Below are positions 10,401-22,400 of a DNA stretch of 64,000 bases, in pieces. The translations under genes were made by a program, and so were the position numbers. Numbering within the stretch: the stretch's first letter is position 1; each line of letters starts with the position of its first letter. Below the pieces are notes generated by a model that was not told the DNA's origin, ran no database searches, and was given only the letters and a program-made list of their open reading frames with translations. This stretch comes from Larus michahellis (taxonomy: Eukaryota; Chordata; Aves; Charadriiformes; Laridae): assembly GCF_964199755.1 (NCBI RefSeq), contig NC_133903.1:7953001-8017000 (forward strand), in the 5' to 3' direction.

Positions 10401-13400
10401 TGCACGCTGGGTGGGTGACTGCATTTGACAGCCTTGAAAATATCAGAGCTTTTCATAGTCATCGTGGGGAGAGGCAGGAGAAATGATTGCGGCTGCTGGA
10501 CGGGTGATATTGCGTGATGATTTTCTCAGATATTGCCTGTTTCTTATCTCCTGACACCACCATCTCTCGACAAACCTGGCGCTGTCGGGCTGCAGAGGAC
10601 GGCTTAGCCGTTCCCACGTCAGGTTATTAGGAACTGTGTTGTTTTATCGTGCCAGAGACGAACAGAGCCGTAAAGAAATGATAAGGCAGGAAGGGAAGGC
10701 GGAGGACAGGCGTGGGAGCAGGAGCAGCACCTCGCTGCCGTCCCACCGCCCTCACCCAGGGCTTTCTGCATTTGCTTTTTGCCGAGGGGTTGGTGTTGAA
10801 GGAGGAGAATTGGGCCGGGACAGGAGCCCCGGGGTGGGTGCAGGGAGCGGAGGGGGATATGTCACCCCCCTCCAGCCTTTCTGGGGGCCGCTGGGAGCCT
10901 GCGGGGGTCTTGGCATTGGCAATACACTCCCTGGGACCCGGGCAGTGGAAGGCAGTGACAAAAGGTGGCATTTGAGGGCGACATTTATGTTTGTGCCTCT
11001 TGAATGCTCACATTTCCAATTTCGCCGGTGATTTGGTAATTGCCCCCTAATTATACCTTTACTCTCAGTTCGTGCCTGGAATCACGAGGGGAGGGGAAAG
11101 CAACCCCCAAAGAGGCTACCAACGAGCAGCTACCCTGTTGAAGCATTCCTGAGTTTAACTTCTTAAAATCCATATTGGCTTATGCCTCTGCCACCTTCAT
11201 CGAGACGCTCATGTCCTGCAGACCGACCCCCTGGTCCCAGGGATGGCACCTCTGTCCCCCCTGGAGAGGCTGGGCTCCCTCCTGACAAGGGAGCGGAAAC
11301 CCCTGGGGACAGGCTGCCTGATGCTCAGCTGGATGTTAAAGACCAACTTAAAATTGTTTTTTTGCAGCTGTCGGAGTGTTTTGATGCATCAGCATCATCA
11401 ATTGCATCACATGACGTCATCACATGAGCAATTGCAAGGAGCTGCAAGAGTCAGCGGTTGCCTTCCCTCAGGGCTGCCTCCTGCCCGACCCCAGCCCCGG
11501 GGGCTGCTTGCCCGGCCGGGAAAGGTCACTGTCACTTGGCGAGACAGCCTGCGGTCTCACATGGACTTTCCCCGCCGCCCTGAGCCTGCAGCAGCTCTGG
11601 CTTTGCCTTACCAGCCAGCCGAGGCAGTCATTTCTGCCAGGCTGCGCAGCATCCTTGCCAAATCCTCCATTTGCCTGCCCAGCCTGGCTGGGCTGAGCAA
11701 ACCTTATCGCGGCGCAGCAGCTGTGCCGTGCGGCTTCGCCGCCGACGCTGCCGCAGCGCGGGCTGGGGGAACGGGGACCCCGCGAGGCAGCGGAGCGGGG
11801 TCTCCCCTCCGGACGGCGACCTGCCGCTCCCCCCTGCCAGCCCGCGGCGCAGCGGCAAACCGGCAGCGGGTCTGGAAGCCTCTCGCAGCCCCGAGGCTCC
11901 TTCTCTCCGCGCCGGGAGAATCTCTTGTCATTCCTCAGCACGCTTCAGCCAAGGATGAAAGTGTTTTCTCTACATTAGTCTTTGGCCTTGCCTCCAACGC
12001 GAACAGCTGAAGAAGGACAAGAGTGATTATGCCTTTCATAGGAAGGAGGAAAGCTGCCGCGCGGGGTGTGAGACCTCTCAGCTGGGGGAGAAAGGGGGAA
12101 ATGGGTCTTCTGCTACCGTCACCAAGCAGTCGATGTGCCCTCCAGGGAGGGCACAGGGATGGCAGTGAGGCCAGGGGGAGGTGGCATCCATGTTTTAAGT
12201 AATTTTAAATAATAATAATAGTTTTAAATGATACCTACTCTGCGTATTGCCCCAACCTGCCCCGATTCCCGCTGCTGCAGTGGGAAGCAGGAGAGCTGCT
12301 GCGGCCCCCCCACCTCAGCCGGCAGCAGCAGAAGGGCACGTCCCCGCTCCGGGCAGCGGCCACCACCTCGTCCCCTGGGGCAGAGACACCCTGCTGGCTG
12401 AGCTTCTGTGCATCCCTGTAGACATGTGCCGTATGGCTTTCCTGCTTGTCCTCGCTCCCTCGCGGCTGAAGTGCGAGACAGACGTGTCAGCGCCTCCGCC
12501 CCTGAGCCGCGCTCCCGCAGCACGGCCCCGCTGCAGGCGGCGAGCGCTCGGCACCGGCGAACAAGCGGTGCGGTGCGGTGTGGTGCAGTGCGGTACAGTG
12601 CGGTACGGTGCAATATGGTGCAGTACAGTGTGGTGTGGTGCGGTACGGTGCGATACGGTGCAGTACGGTATGGTGGGGTGTGGGACCGCAGCAACAGAAC
12701 AACCCCCTCTGCCCGTTCAAACACGCAGTGGCCACGTCTGTCACGGGCGTTTGGTGTGTGCAGACTGGTCTCTGGCACCTGCGGTTCAGCGTACGTCAAA
12801 CTGCTGCAGCTCGGTGCATACACGAGGTACCGTGTCTGTGCCGCTTGCCAGAGGATCTCAGAAGCAGCCCTGACTTAAACAAGGTCTTTTCAGGATATGC
12901 CAAGTTCAGTCACCCATTTAGAAATTATTTGCAGTGTCAATTTGGACAGATCTCTCCCCCAGGACGAGGAAAAGTCTTCCAGAAAGTAGGAGAGGTAGAA
13001 CTTCCAATTGCTATCCAGGAGCTTTGTTCCTCGGGGTCCGTGGTAATGAGCCGGGCTGGCAGCGCTCTGGGCCGGCTGGGCGGCAGCGCTGTCACCTCCC
13101 GCGCAGAGCCTATTTCCAGGGCTGTGCCGAGGGCTGTGAAATCCCGGGCTCCGCGCAGCTCCAGCTGAGCACCCAAAAGGAGCAGACGCTTGCGAGCTGC
13201 ATCTCTCCAGTCCTCCACTACCCATCTGTAAATTGGGGATAACATCACCTGCCCCAGCTCAGCACTGGAGGAGCCTCCGAGATACTCCTGTGCTGTCGGA
13301 GCCCAGCGGGGAGCCCGTGGAGGGGGAATGGCTCCCTCTTGGCATCAGGTGAATGAGGCCGGGGCCGCACGCTGAGCACCGAGGGCAGATAACGAACACA

Positions 13401-16400
13401 GCTCCGGCAGAAAGCCCGAGGGAGCCGGCAGAGGTGGGAGCTGGCGAGGGACGGGAAGCGGTAACGAAGCAAATAGTGGGGTAACCTGACAGACCCAGGG
13501 GCTGGCCCCAGGCTGCACAGGCTGCCCCATCCCCACAGTCCTGCCTTCAAGTGCAGCTCCCGTCACCTCCTGTAGCCAAAGCTATGGGTGTATCATCAGG
13601 AGTGGGGCAGGTGTGTGCCGTGAGCATTAACCAGGCTGGAGCCGAGGGGCTGCAGCTGGGACAGACCCATTAAAAGGGCTGCCACAGAGCACTGCTCTCC
13701 CTGCAGGGACGTGTGGTGCAGGCTAAGCGGTGTTAAGGGCAAAGCGGTGGACCCTGGGAATGAGCCTGGTCTGGAAATGGGGGAATGAAGCCATGGGAGC
13801 AGCCCCAGGTAAGCATCGGTGGGGAGACAGGGCTGGGGGAGCTGGTGGCAGCAGAGCCAGGGCAGCGCTGGAGGGAGACATTTTACAAGGGCGTGTAAAG
13901 GGGCAAGTGCTTCAAACTGGAAGAGGGGAGATTTAGATTGGATATTAGGGTGAAATTCTTGACTGTGAGGGTGGTGAGACACTGGAACAGGTTGCCCAGA
14001 GAAGCTGTGGCTGCCCCATCCCTGGAGGTGTTCAAGGCCAGGCTGGATGGGGCTTGGAGCAGCCTGGTCTGGTGGGAGGTGTCCCTGCCCAGGGCAGGGG
14101 GGTGGGACCGGATGGTCTTTAAGGTCCCTTCCAACCCAAACCATTCTAGGATTCTCTGTGCGGTGGGGCACAGCCCTGCCGTCCTTGAAGCTGATGGTAA
14201 AACATCGCTAGGCTTCAACAGCAGCAGGATGGTGTCTCTTCTGTGTGATTTAATGCAAAGTAGGAAGGAGATGGAAAGCATTGGCACGAGCTGTGAAGCT
14301 ATCTGCTTGCCCATCCATCTCAGGGTCTTTTACATTTTTCTTCTCTCCCCCTGCAAATCTCTATTCGGCTGCTGCTGCCTCCTGGAAGGGCAGAGCCGCG
14401 TGGGAGCTGGGATTGTTTCAAAGCCCCAGCGTTTATTCCAGCAAAGTGGTTTGTGCTTTGAGTCAGATTTGGGCAACTGGGGAAAGGCGAGGCCAGTTTA
14501 TGGCTGAGGTAATGGTGTGAGCAGCTCGGGGACCCGCGGGGCAGTTTGCCCGGGTCTGACCTGTGTGAAAGCGGAGCAGGTTTGTAACTGGGAGCGTGGT
14601 CCTGTTCCCTGCCCTGAGGTTATCCGAACGCAGAGCATGCAGTGCCGGGGCTGTGGCGTGGGCAGGGGAAGTGAGAGCCTTAAATAGAGGAGTCCCACGC
14701 GCTGCCTGTGGGCAGGAGAGTGTTCCAAGGGCCGAGGGAAACTGCAACGTGTTGGGGTCTCTCAGTGGTGTGAAATCCCAAAATGATGGATGATGGACAG
14801 GACGCCCCATCCTCCTGTAGCGGTCCTCGCCGCTGCCCGCAGGCAGGGAGTGCGCTGCCTGGGTGGCAGCACAGGGGAGCTGCCAATGGCAAAGCCCTCC
14901 CGAAGGCAGTGGGGCAGAGCGGGTGCTGTGCCGTGGAAACTGCTCTCAATATCTGGGAAGCTTACCAGGGCATAGGTAGGCATCTTTTATTTCTTGGAGG
15001 GGGAAGAAAAGGTTGTTGTCAGTCATTCACCAGCAAAGTCTTCTCCTAATGCTCAGTCTATAGGATAGTCCCTTCTTGTTCTCTCCAAAAAAGCCAGGAG
15101 TGAAACTATGGTGCTACTCCTGAATATCGCTTTCCCCATCTGGGGCGTTGGAACCGGCTTCCCGGGGCTCTCTTCCCCTCCTGCAGATGGTGAGGAGGCA
15201 GCTCTGCTTCCCAGCAGGCAGAGAGCTATATCCGTCGGTGCCGGATGCGCTCCGGTACCTGTGATAGCGAGCGGGGCTGGGATGGACCCTGACCCTGGGT
15301 TATGCTGAGCCCAGCGAGCCTGGGGCAGGCCGGGGGAGGGACAGTGGGGACCCTGTATCTGCAGGCTGCCAGCATTCCCCCCCCCAGCACCAGCAAACAC
15401 GCAGCACGATGCCCACTGAATTCCCTGAAATAAATGAGCTTTGATGGATCGAGTCCCTTTTAGTGCATCAGCTGAAAACTTCAAATATTTATATCGTCAG
15501 GAAGATGTGACAGAAGTGTATATATATATATAAAAGGCAGGTGCTTGAGTGGCAGTCCCGTATTTGAAGTTCAAATACTTACCTTCAAATCAATGCTATA
15601 AAAGAGGAAAGAAAAAAATAAATTTAATATCACTTTTGCAAGGAAAACAACCTGCCGAGCCTCCTCCTGGGCTAAATGTGCTTTAAAGATTGACTCTGCA
15701 GCTGTAAAAACTATTGATGAACTGTAAACATGAAAAGATCACCCTGCTCGTGGCCTGTCAAAAGCATTAGGTTGGAAATGCTCTGTGCTCCGCTCCAGCA
15801 TGACTCACCGAGTCCTCAGCAAATGTGTTTATTTGTAAAGATCCTTATTTCAGAAATAGTGACCTTTTTAATGCCTCGTGCAGCGAGCTTGGAAATTCGA
15901 AATTGCCTTTTGGCAACCTGTGAGTCTCGCTGAAGCTCTGACAGCGCTTTCCGTGGCGATTTACATGTTTTTAGCCTTTATATTCTGCACTGTGGGGCTG
16001 CTTTGGAAAATGATTTTCGCAGCCCTGAGTGCAGTTCGGCATCTGCGACGCTGGGCTGAGATCGGGCTGTGCGGAGGGCAGGGAGGGATACGCTCGCTGG
16101 GCTCTCGGGCTCCTTGCAGCACACCTTCTGAGCCTTCTGCCGCCTTTGAACCCGCCCTGGGTTTATTAACGCCCTCCTTGAAAAGGCACCGCAGTATTAG
16201 TCACAAATTTTGACCAGTTGCTTCGCCTCGGAATAGGGAATAAAAACTTTGATGCTGTTATTCCAGGCTGCTGCGCATCAGAGCACCGGGTTAGCTCTTC
16301 TGGCCATCACGCTCATCGTCACCCGCGGGGCTGCCCGAGCTCGGGGTCTGCGCTTGCTGGCACGGCGTCCCCGTCGCCGGCACTCCTGCCGTCTGCTGCT

Positions 16401-19400
16401 GGTTGCACCGACGCTAATTTGGGTGACCTCGTCGCTCTGCGTCCGTGGCCTGTCCCCTTGTTCCGAGTCCCCACTCGTGCCATCAGACCCCGGCCTGAGC
16501 AGAGGAAGCAGCACAGCGGGCGCATCGCTGCTGCCCCGCTGCCGAGCATCGCCATCCTCAGCCTTCTATAGGGAACTTCCTGGCGAGCCATTAAGCCTCG
16601 CCATTAATTGCTCGGTCGGCTCCCTCGGCGTGTCTCTTTAAGCTCCGGGATGTGAATATGCTGAATATGAAATGTCGCAGTTGTAATAACAGTTATTTAA
16701 CATTTCTGGGTCCTGTGACTAACGCTTCTGCCGTTTGTGTTTGGTAACGGGCGATAGCATTGCTCCTTTCTGTTGTTGCTGTTCATCCTAATGCATCGGG
16801 GAAAGATGTTCTGATGGTTTTTCTACTGTTTGTTTGCATCCTTTATCAGCGCTCTACAATTTCTAGTTGCTGATTTATATTCAGAGTTATGAATATCTCC
16901 TTTCTCCTTTTTGTTGGGCATGTTTTTATTTTTATAGCTGTTTACATATTAGCCAGGCGGTTTTTAAACTGATGCAAACTCCTGTCTCGGTTATGAGTTT
17001 TGGGGTAAAACACTCTTAAATCATTCCCTATTCAAAGTCATGCTTTCATGTTTAAATCTGTTCTCCTAACTGATTTGGCTTATAATTGTTTTCTGCTTTG
17101 TGAATTGACCTTTCAAGCACCAAGAATACATGCTGGTGCCTCGGACTTCCTCTGTTTGCCCATAAGAAGCGTAATCAAGTCATGATTGCTTGGACTTGAG
17201 CAGCAACTAGTTTTTAATTCTGTGATCCATTCCCCTTCAGCTGTCAACACGGAGTCTAAAATAGCACTCCCCTGTGCTAGATGCCACGCTTCAGAGCTAT
17301 GAAATTGTCATTTATAGGTTTTTAGAAATTCAGAGGACATTTTAATACTGGCGAAGTGAAACCTCCAGCTTCCCATCATAATGCAGCTTTCTCTCCTACT
17401 TATTATAAATAGGTGCTTAAGCAGCCTCTGGTACAATCTGGCCTCCGGCACAGCTCGGGGTTTGAAACAGACACCCGTATCTATGGATTATCTTTGTCTG
17501 AGTTACTGTCCACTTGTTTAACCAGAGGATCCCAGGTTTTTACACTCTTGACCCTTATTTTTCCCCACCCGGTCCCTTCTGGGCAGGTTTTATCATTGAT
17601 TTTCAGCGACCTGGCCATATACGCGTCTGCAGGGTTCAGAAATGGCACGTGGGTCAAATTTACTCCAACAAACGCGTGAGTCTGGATCCTTCTGTTAACT
17701 GTCCCAGCTCGTGGCTGGGATGCGCAGGCAGCTGAAGGGCTGCCTTTTGCTTTCTTGGTGAGTTTTGTTCTCACCATCTTGACGTTGTGCTGGAGAAGGG
17801 CTCCGTTGTTAGAATCGTAGAATTGTCAGGGTTGGAAGGGACCTTAAAGATCATCTAGTTCCAACCCCCCTGCCATGGGCAGGGACACCTCCCCCTAGAT
17901 CATGTCGCTCAGAGCCCCATCCAGCCTGGTCTTAAAAACTTCCAGGGATGGGGCTTCCACCACCTCTCTGGGCAACCTGTTCCAGTGTCTCACCACCCTC
18001 GTGGTGAAGAACTTCTTCCTAACATCCAGTCTGAATTGACCCATCTCTAGTTTTAATCCATTCCCTCTAGTCCTACCATTACCCGAAGTCCTAAAAAGTC
18101 CCTCACCAGCTTTCTTGTAGGCCCCCTTGAGATACTGGTAGGACACTATAAGGTCTCCTCGGAGCCTTCTTTGCTCCAGACTGAAAAACTGTTCTCTGGT
18201 TCCTCCTCTTTTTCTTCTGGTTTAGTGGCTGCGCGTTGCCCGGCCGCCGCGGCCGTCCCTTTGGGAGTGGTGGCCTCCTCCTCCAGCCTTCTTGGGGTGG
18301 ATTCAGGAGCTGCTGCTCTTGGCAGCTGTGTGTGAGTCCCTGCTGGTGGCTTGCTGCCATAAAACACAGTGTGGTGCTGGAGGGGCTGCAGAGGCTGAAG
18401 ATGGACCCTCTTAATGGGAAACTTCAGCTATTCCTCAAACTGCAGAAGGGGCATCCTGCGATGTGACACAGACGTGGAAGTTGTAGACAGTGAATGATTC
18501 TTTTTTGGAGGAGCTGATCAGCAGTCTGGCGGGGGACACAAGTCTTGGTCCTGTGGGACCACAAGTCCTGTGGTCCCATGTCCATGAGGTTATTTGGTGA
18601 CCAGAGTGGGCTGGTGGGGTATGATGGCTGCAAATACAGTGGAGCCAGGCTAGAGGTACACCAGCAGCAAACACCAAAAAAGTCATTATAGTGAAAGAGC
18701 AAAGGAGAGAAAAAGACATCATTTGATGCATGGAAGTTGTGTCTAAATAAGAGAAACGGAAAAGGGCATGAATTTCGACAAGTCAAATGAGGAGCCATTA
18801 CAAGGCAGGCAGAAACGATCATGAAGGACAACTTGCTGAAGGCATAAAAAGCAATAATAAAATCTTTACTCCCCAACACGTCCCCAGCTGCGGTAGGATG
18901 GGTGTGTGGCAGGCGTCTGTTCCACGTTCCCAGGATGCTCAGGGAAGAGTGAGGTTTGGGAAGGTCACGGGATGGGAGTGCGTCCACGCTGCTGTCCCCA
19001 AGGTGAGGACGCTGTGCCTCTGGACAGATGTGTGAAACTGGGGAGTTTCGCAGGGGGTGAGGCTGGCGGCTGGATGTACCTGCTCAGCTCTGGCAGGCGG
19101 TGCCAGCGGGGAGCCCCCCGTGCTCTGCCCAAAATGTTATCAAGCACCAAGGAGGAGCAGAGCAAGGTCCGTGGCAGGGACCGCACGGCAGCCTGGCTGG
19201 AGGGTGAAGTGGCCGATGGCGTTTTCTGTGGGCAAGGACAGAAAGATGCACGCGGGGAGGAAAACGCTCACCCGGGGAACCACGGTGAGGTCCCTGCGGA
19301 GAGCTTTCTGGTGCGCCAGTTCTCAGCGGCGATGGGGAAGGGGATTAACCCAAGCCGACCTTCCCCAATCGGGAACACAGCTCCTCTCCCCGTGTCCTGT

Positions 19401-22400
19401 TAGAAAAAAGCTTTGTCATCCAGGAATCTCCCGGGGCTGAGCTGGCCAGCCCTATTGCTGATAGCCGAAGAGGAGACTGGAAGGCAAACCTTTCCCAGAA
19501 GCTCATCAGTTAACCCAAGTGAATCTAAAACCTTCATTAAACGAAGGAGAGCGGGATCCTGCCCTGAGAGTGCGTCTGCGCAGAGGGAGGTCCCGGTGCC
19601 TCGGGCACGGGGATGCGCAGCCAGGGCTCCTGCTCCTGCCCCGTCTCTTACCATCGATGTCTTCGAGCAGGCAAACAAACAAAAGATTATTATTTTCTTT
19701 AACTGCTGGAATTGTATTAATTTAAACGGATAAACTCAATCAGCGAAGCTCATTAATTTCTAGCACGTGGCTTATTTAGGCCGATTCTGGCTGCTCCAGC
19801 GCTCGTTTCGCTATCATAGGAATGTCAATTACCTTTTAAAATAAAAAAATCAATGTTTATTCACTGTTAAAGATAAAACATGAAACGCTTTCCTTAGACG
19901 TGCTGTTGAGCGCTCTCCTCCCCAGCCTGATCCAAGGGCTCCCGGCGTTGGTGGCCGGCTGCCTATTGCCACCGGTGTCCCACGCAGGGGATGGCAGCGC
20001 GTTGGCTCCCCTGCAGGGAAGGGGCCACCCTGGGCCGCTGTGCTCCCCACAGCCCCCTGCGCCTTCCTACCCCATCCTGGCCGGGAAAGCCTGGCATCTT
20101 CCCGGGGGCCGGGTTTGCGGCACGGCGTTTCCCTGCCATGAGTTCCAATGATGCGGAGGGATGGAGGGAAGAAGGAAACGCAGGGGAGCGCAGGGGGAGA
20201 CCCTGGAAGGCATCTCCCGTGCATTACCTGATTACTTTTATAATGAGAAAAACAAAGCTAAACCCTGGAAGCAGCGTGCTAGAAATTACCCACCATTTTC
20301 AAACTTTCTTTCCTCCTCTATTATTCAGAATTGTTTTGCTTTACTGAACTGCCTTGTGTAGGTTGCAACAACCCCACAGATTCCAGAATGGGAGATGATG
20401 AGTCACTGTCAAAATGTAGATTTTTATATATTTTTTTTTTATTTTTTTTTTTTCCTTTTAGCAATGCTGAGGGAGTAAAGTCTCTGTAACACACGCTGAT
20501 TGCCGGCACCTTGCAGGCTAAAACTGGCAGAAGCTCCCAGCCCACCCGTGGGTGCGAGTGCCGGGGCTGTGCCCACCGCTGCCCCGACGGGTCCCCCGCG
20601 GGGATGCCCATCGCGGGCAGTGCGGAGCTGGGGGCTGCTCCCCAAACCCCGCCGAGCTGTTGGGGACACTGCGGGGGGAGGGCGGGGGGGCTCAGTTCTT
20701 GAACACGCTGCTGTGCGTGTGTTCAGACGTGTGCTTGCGCTCGCCTCGACGTCCAGCCGGCACCGCAGAGCCCACCTCTGCCACCTCCTCGCTGTTGCGC
20801 TCGTTCCGTTTGACTTGGGGTTTTTCCACTGGGTTTTTTTTTTTTTACAACAGGAAAAAAAAAAATCCTTCAGAAAAGGCATATCTGTGTAGGTGACTGC
20901 TCAGACACAAACCGCCACCGCAGAGAGGGGGAGAGAGTGTGAAGTAGAGATGAAGCCAGATTACGCCGGTACCCTGGTGGGAAGCTGGTGTGGGGCTGCT
21001 GGGGGCGATGTGGATGTGCTGGGGGCGAGAACTCGGTCCTGGGGAGGAGGATTCATCCCGCTGGCAGGCAGTGGGGAGCCCAGCATCCATCCCAACAAGG
21101 AGAGAGCTGCTGGATATGGAGAGTAACATGGAGCAAGGGGAGGTTTAACCCAACACACAGGTTTTGCCGTCATTTCGCTGCTCTCTGGTGGAGTTTAAGC
21201 AAACAGATGCGTGCATAGAGCGGTGACAGCCTATGGGCTGAAGGGTCACAAAACCAATTTGATGGCAAGGAGCGGTCATTCGCGTGGTTCCCTGAGGTTT
21301 CCCTGGTTTGGGGAGGAGAGCAGACCCCTTCCCAAGGCGGCTGCATTGGGCAGTGTCCCTGGCTTGAGCATCTCTTCCCAGCTGGCTTGCTCTGAGCCAT
21401 GGGTCTGGGGTGTCTGTAGCCATCCCACCGGCCTTCCCTGGTGCTTGTGTGGTCTTTGAAACTGGGCTATATAAAAGACTTTGCCGTGTGGGAGGTGAAC
21501 AAGATGCTGGGGGGTGGCTGGGACCCCAGCAGCCTTTCCTAGGGACACGGGACACAGCTGCCGCTCGGTGCCAGTGCTCCCGTTCCGGCTGAGCTGAGCC
21601 CTGTGTGGTGGCCGAGGGTCTCTGGGTGATGGCCAGGTCTAACACGGACCTGAAACCCTGGAGCTTTGCAACCTCACACCGGGGACTTTGTGCAAAGAGC
21701 CTCAGGATCCCTTGCAGAGCGTGAAGCTGGGGAAGGGAAAAGGAGTAAAGATGAATTTCTTTCCATCTCTCCAAGCATCTGGGAGGTGGGTGGGAGGTAA
21801 AAAAAGATGAGCCCTGAAGTTTTAATTCCTCGGAGATATTTAGGTATCTTGCTCTTGTTACTCAAGGGAGTGCAGAGCCTGAGTGTCTCTGAGGATGTGC
21901 CACGGCTCGTACCCCAGCACTTGCCAGCTAAGCTTGGACCTCTCATTCTTCAACGAATATTGATTTTTCAGAGAACTTAAACCATAATGACCCCACCACT
22001 TCCTCCAAACGGGTTTGACGTGACAAGGTGTCTTTAGGAAGGCCATTGCTGTAAACCACAACTTAGGAGATAACTCACTTGAATTTATCGGGAGGAGCAG
22101 AGCTGAGGGCTGGAATGTGACCTTGCCCCAGGACTTCTCCTGGCCGAGCCAACCAACGTGAAGGGAGAGAAGAATTTTGTTCCTAAATAAGAACAGCGTT
22201 AGCTCATCTTCCCGAGCCTGGGTCTTAGTTTGCACACTGAGCAGTAACAACCAGAATAGTGCCTGGAAAACTGTTCCACTGGATGAAAAGTAATGAGATT
22301 TCAAAACCATAACTAGAGCTCTTTAGTCTTCTGGCTCTCCGGGTTAGGATTGGTATTCTTAGCCATATTTCCGCTGTCATGAGACTCGTACTTCCCTCGC

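Noticed and set aside
12224..12823. Tyr/Arg/Thr/His-repeat protein on the - strand
   Set aside because: It is the translation of the pentanucleotide microsatellite.
20431..20560. Cassette exon after the long T tract
   Set aside because: Spliced in the phase of exon 1 it hits a stop after five codons, and no poly(A) signal or conserved frame follows.
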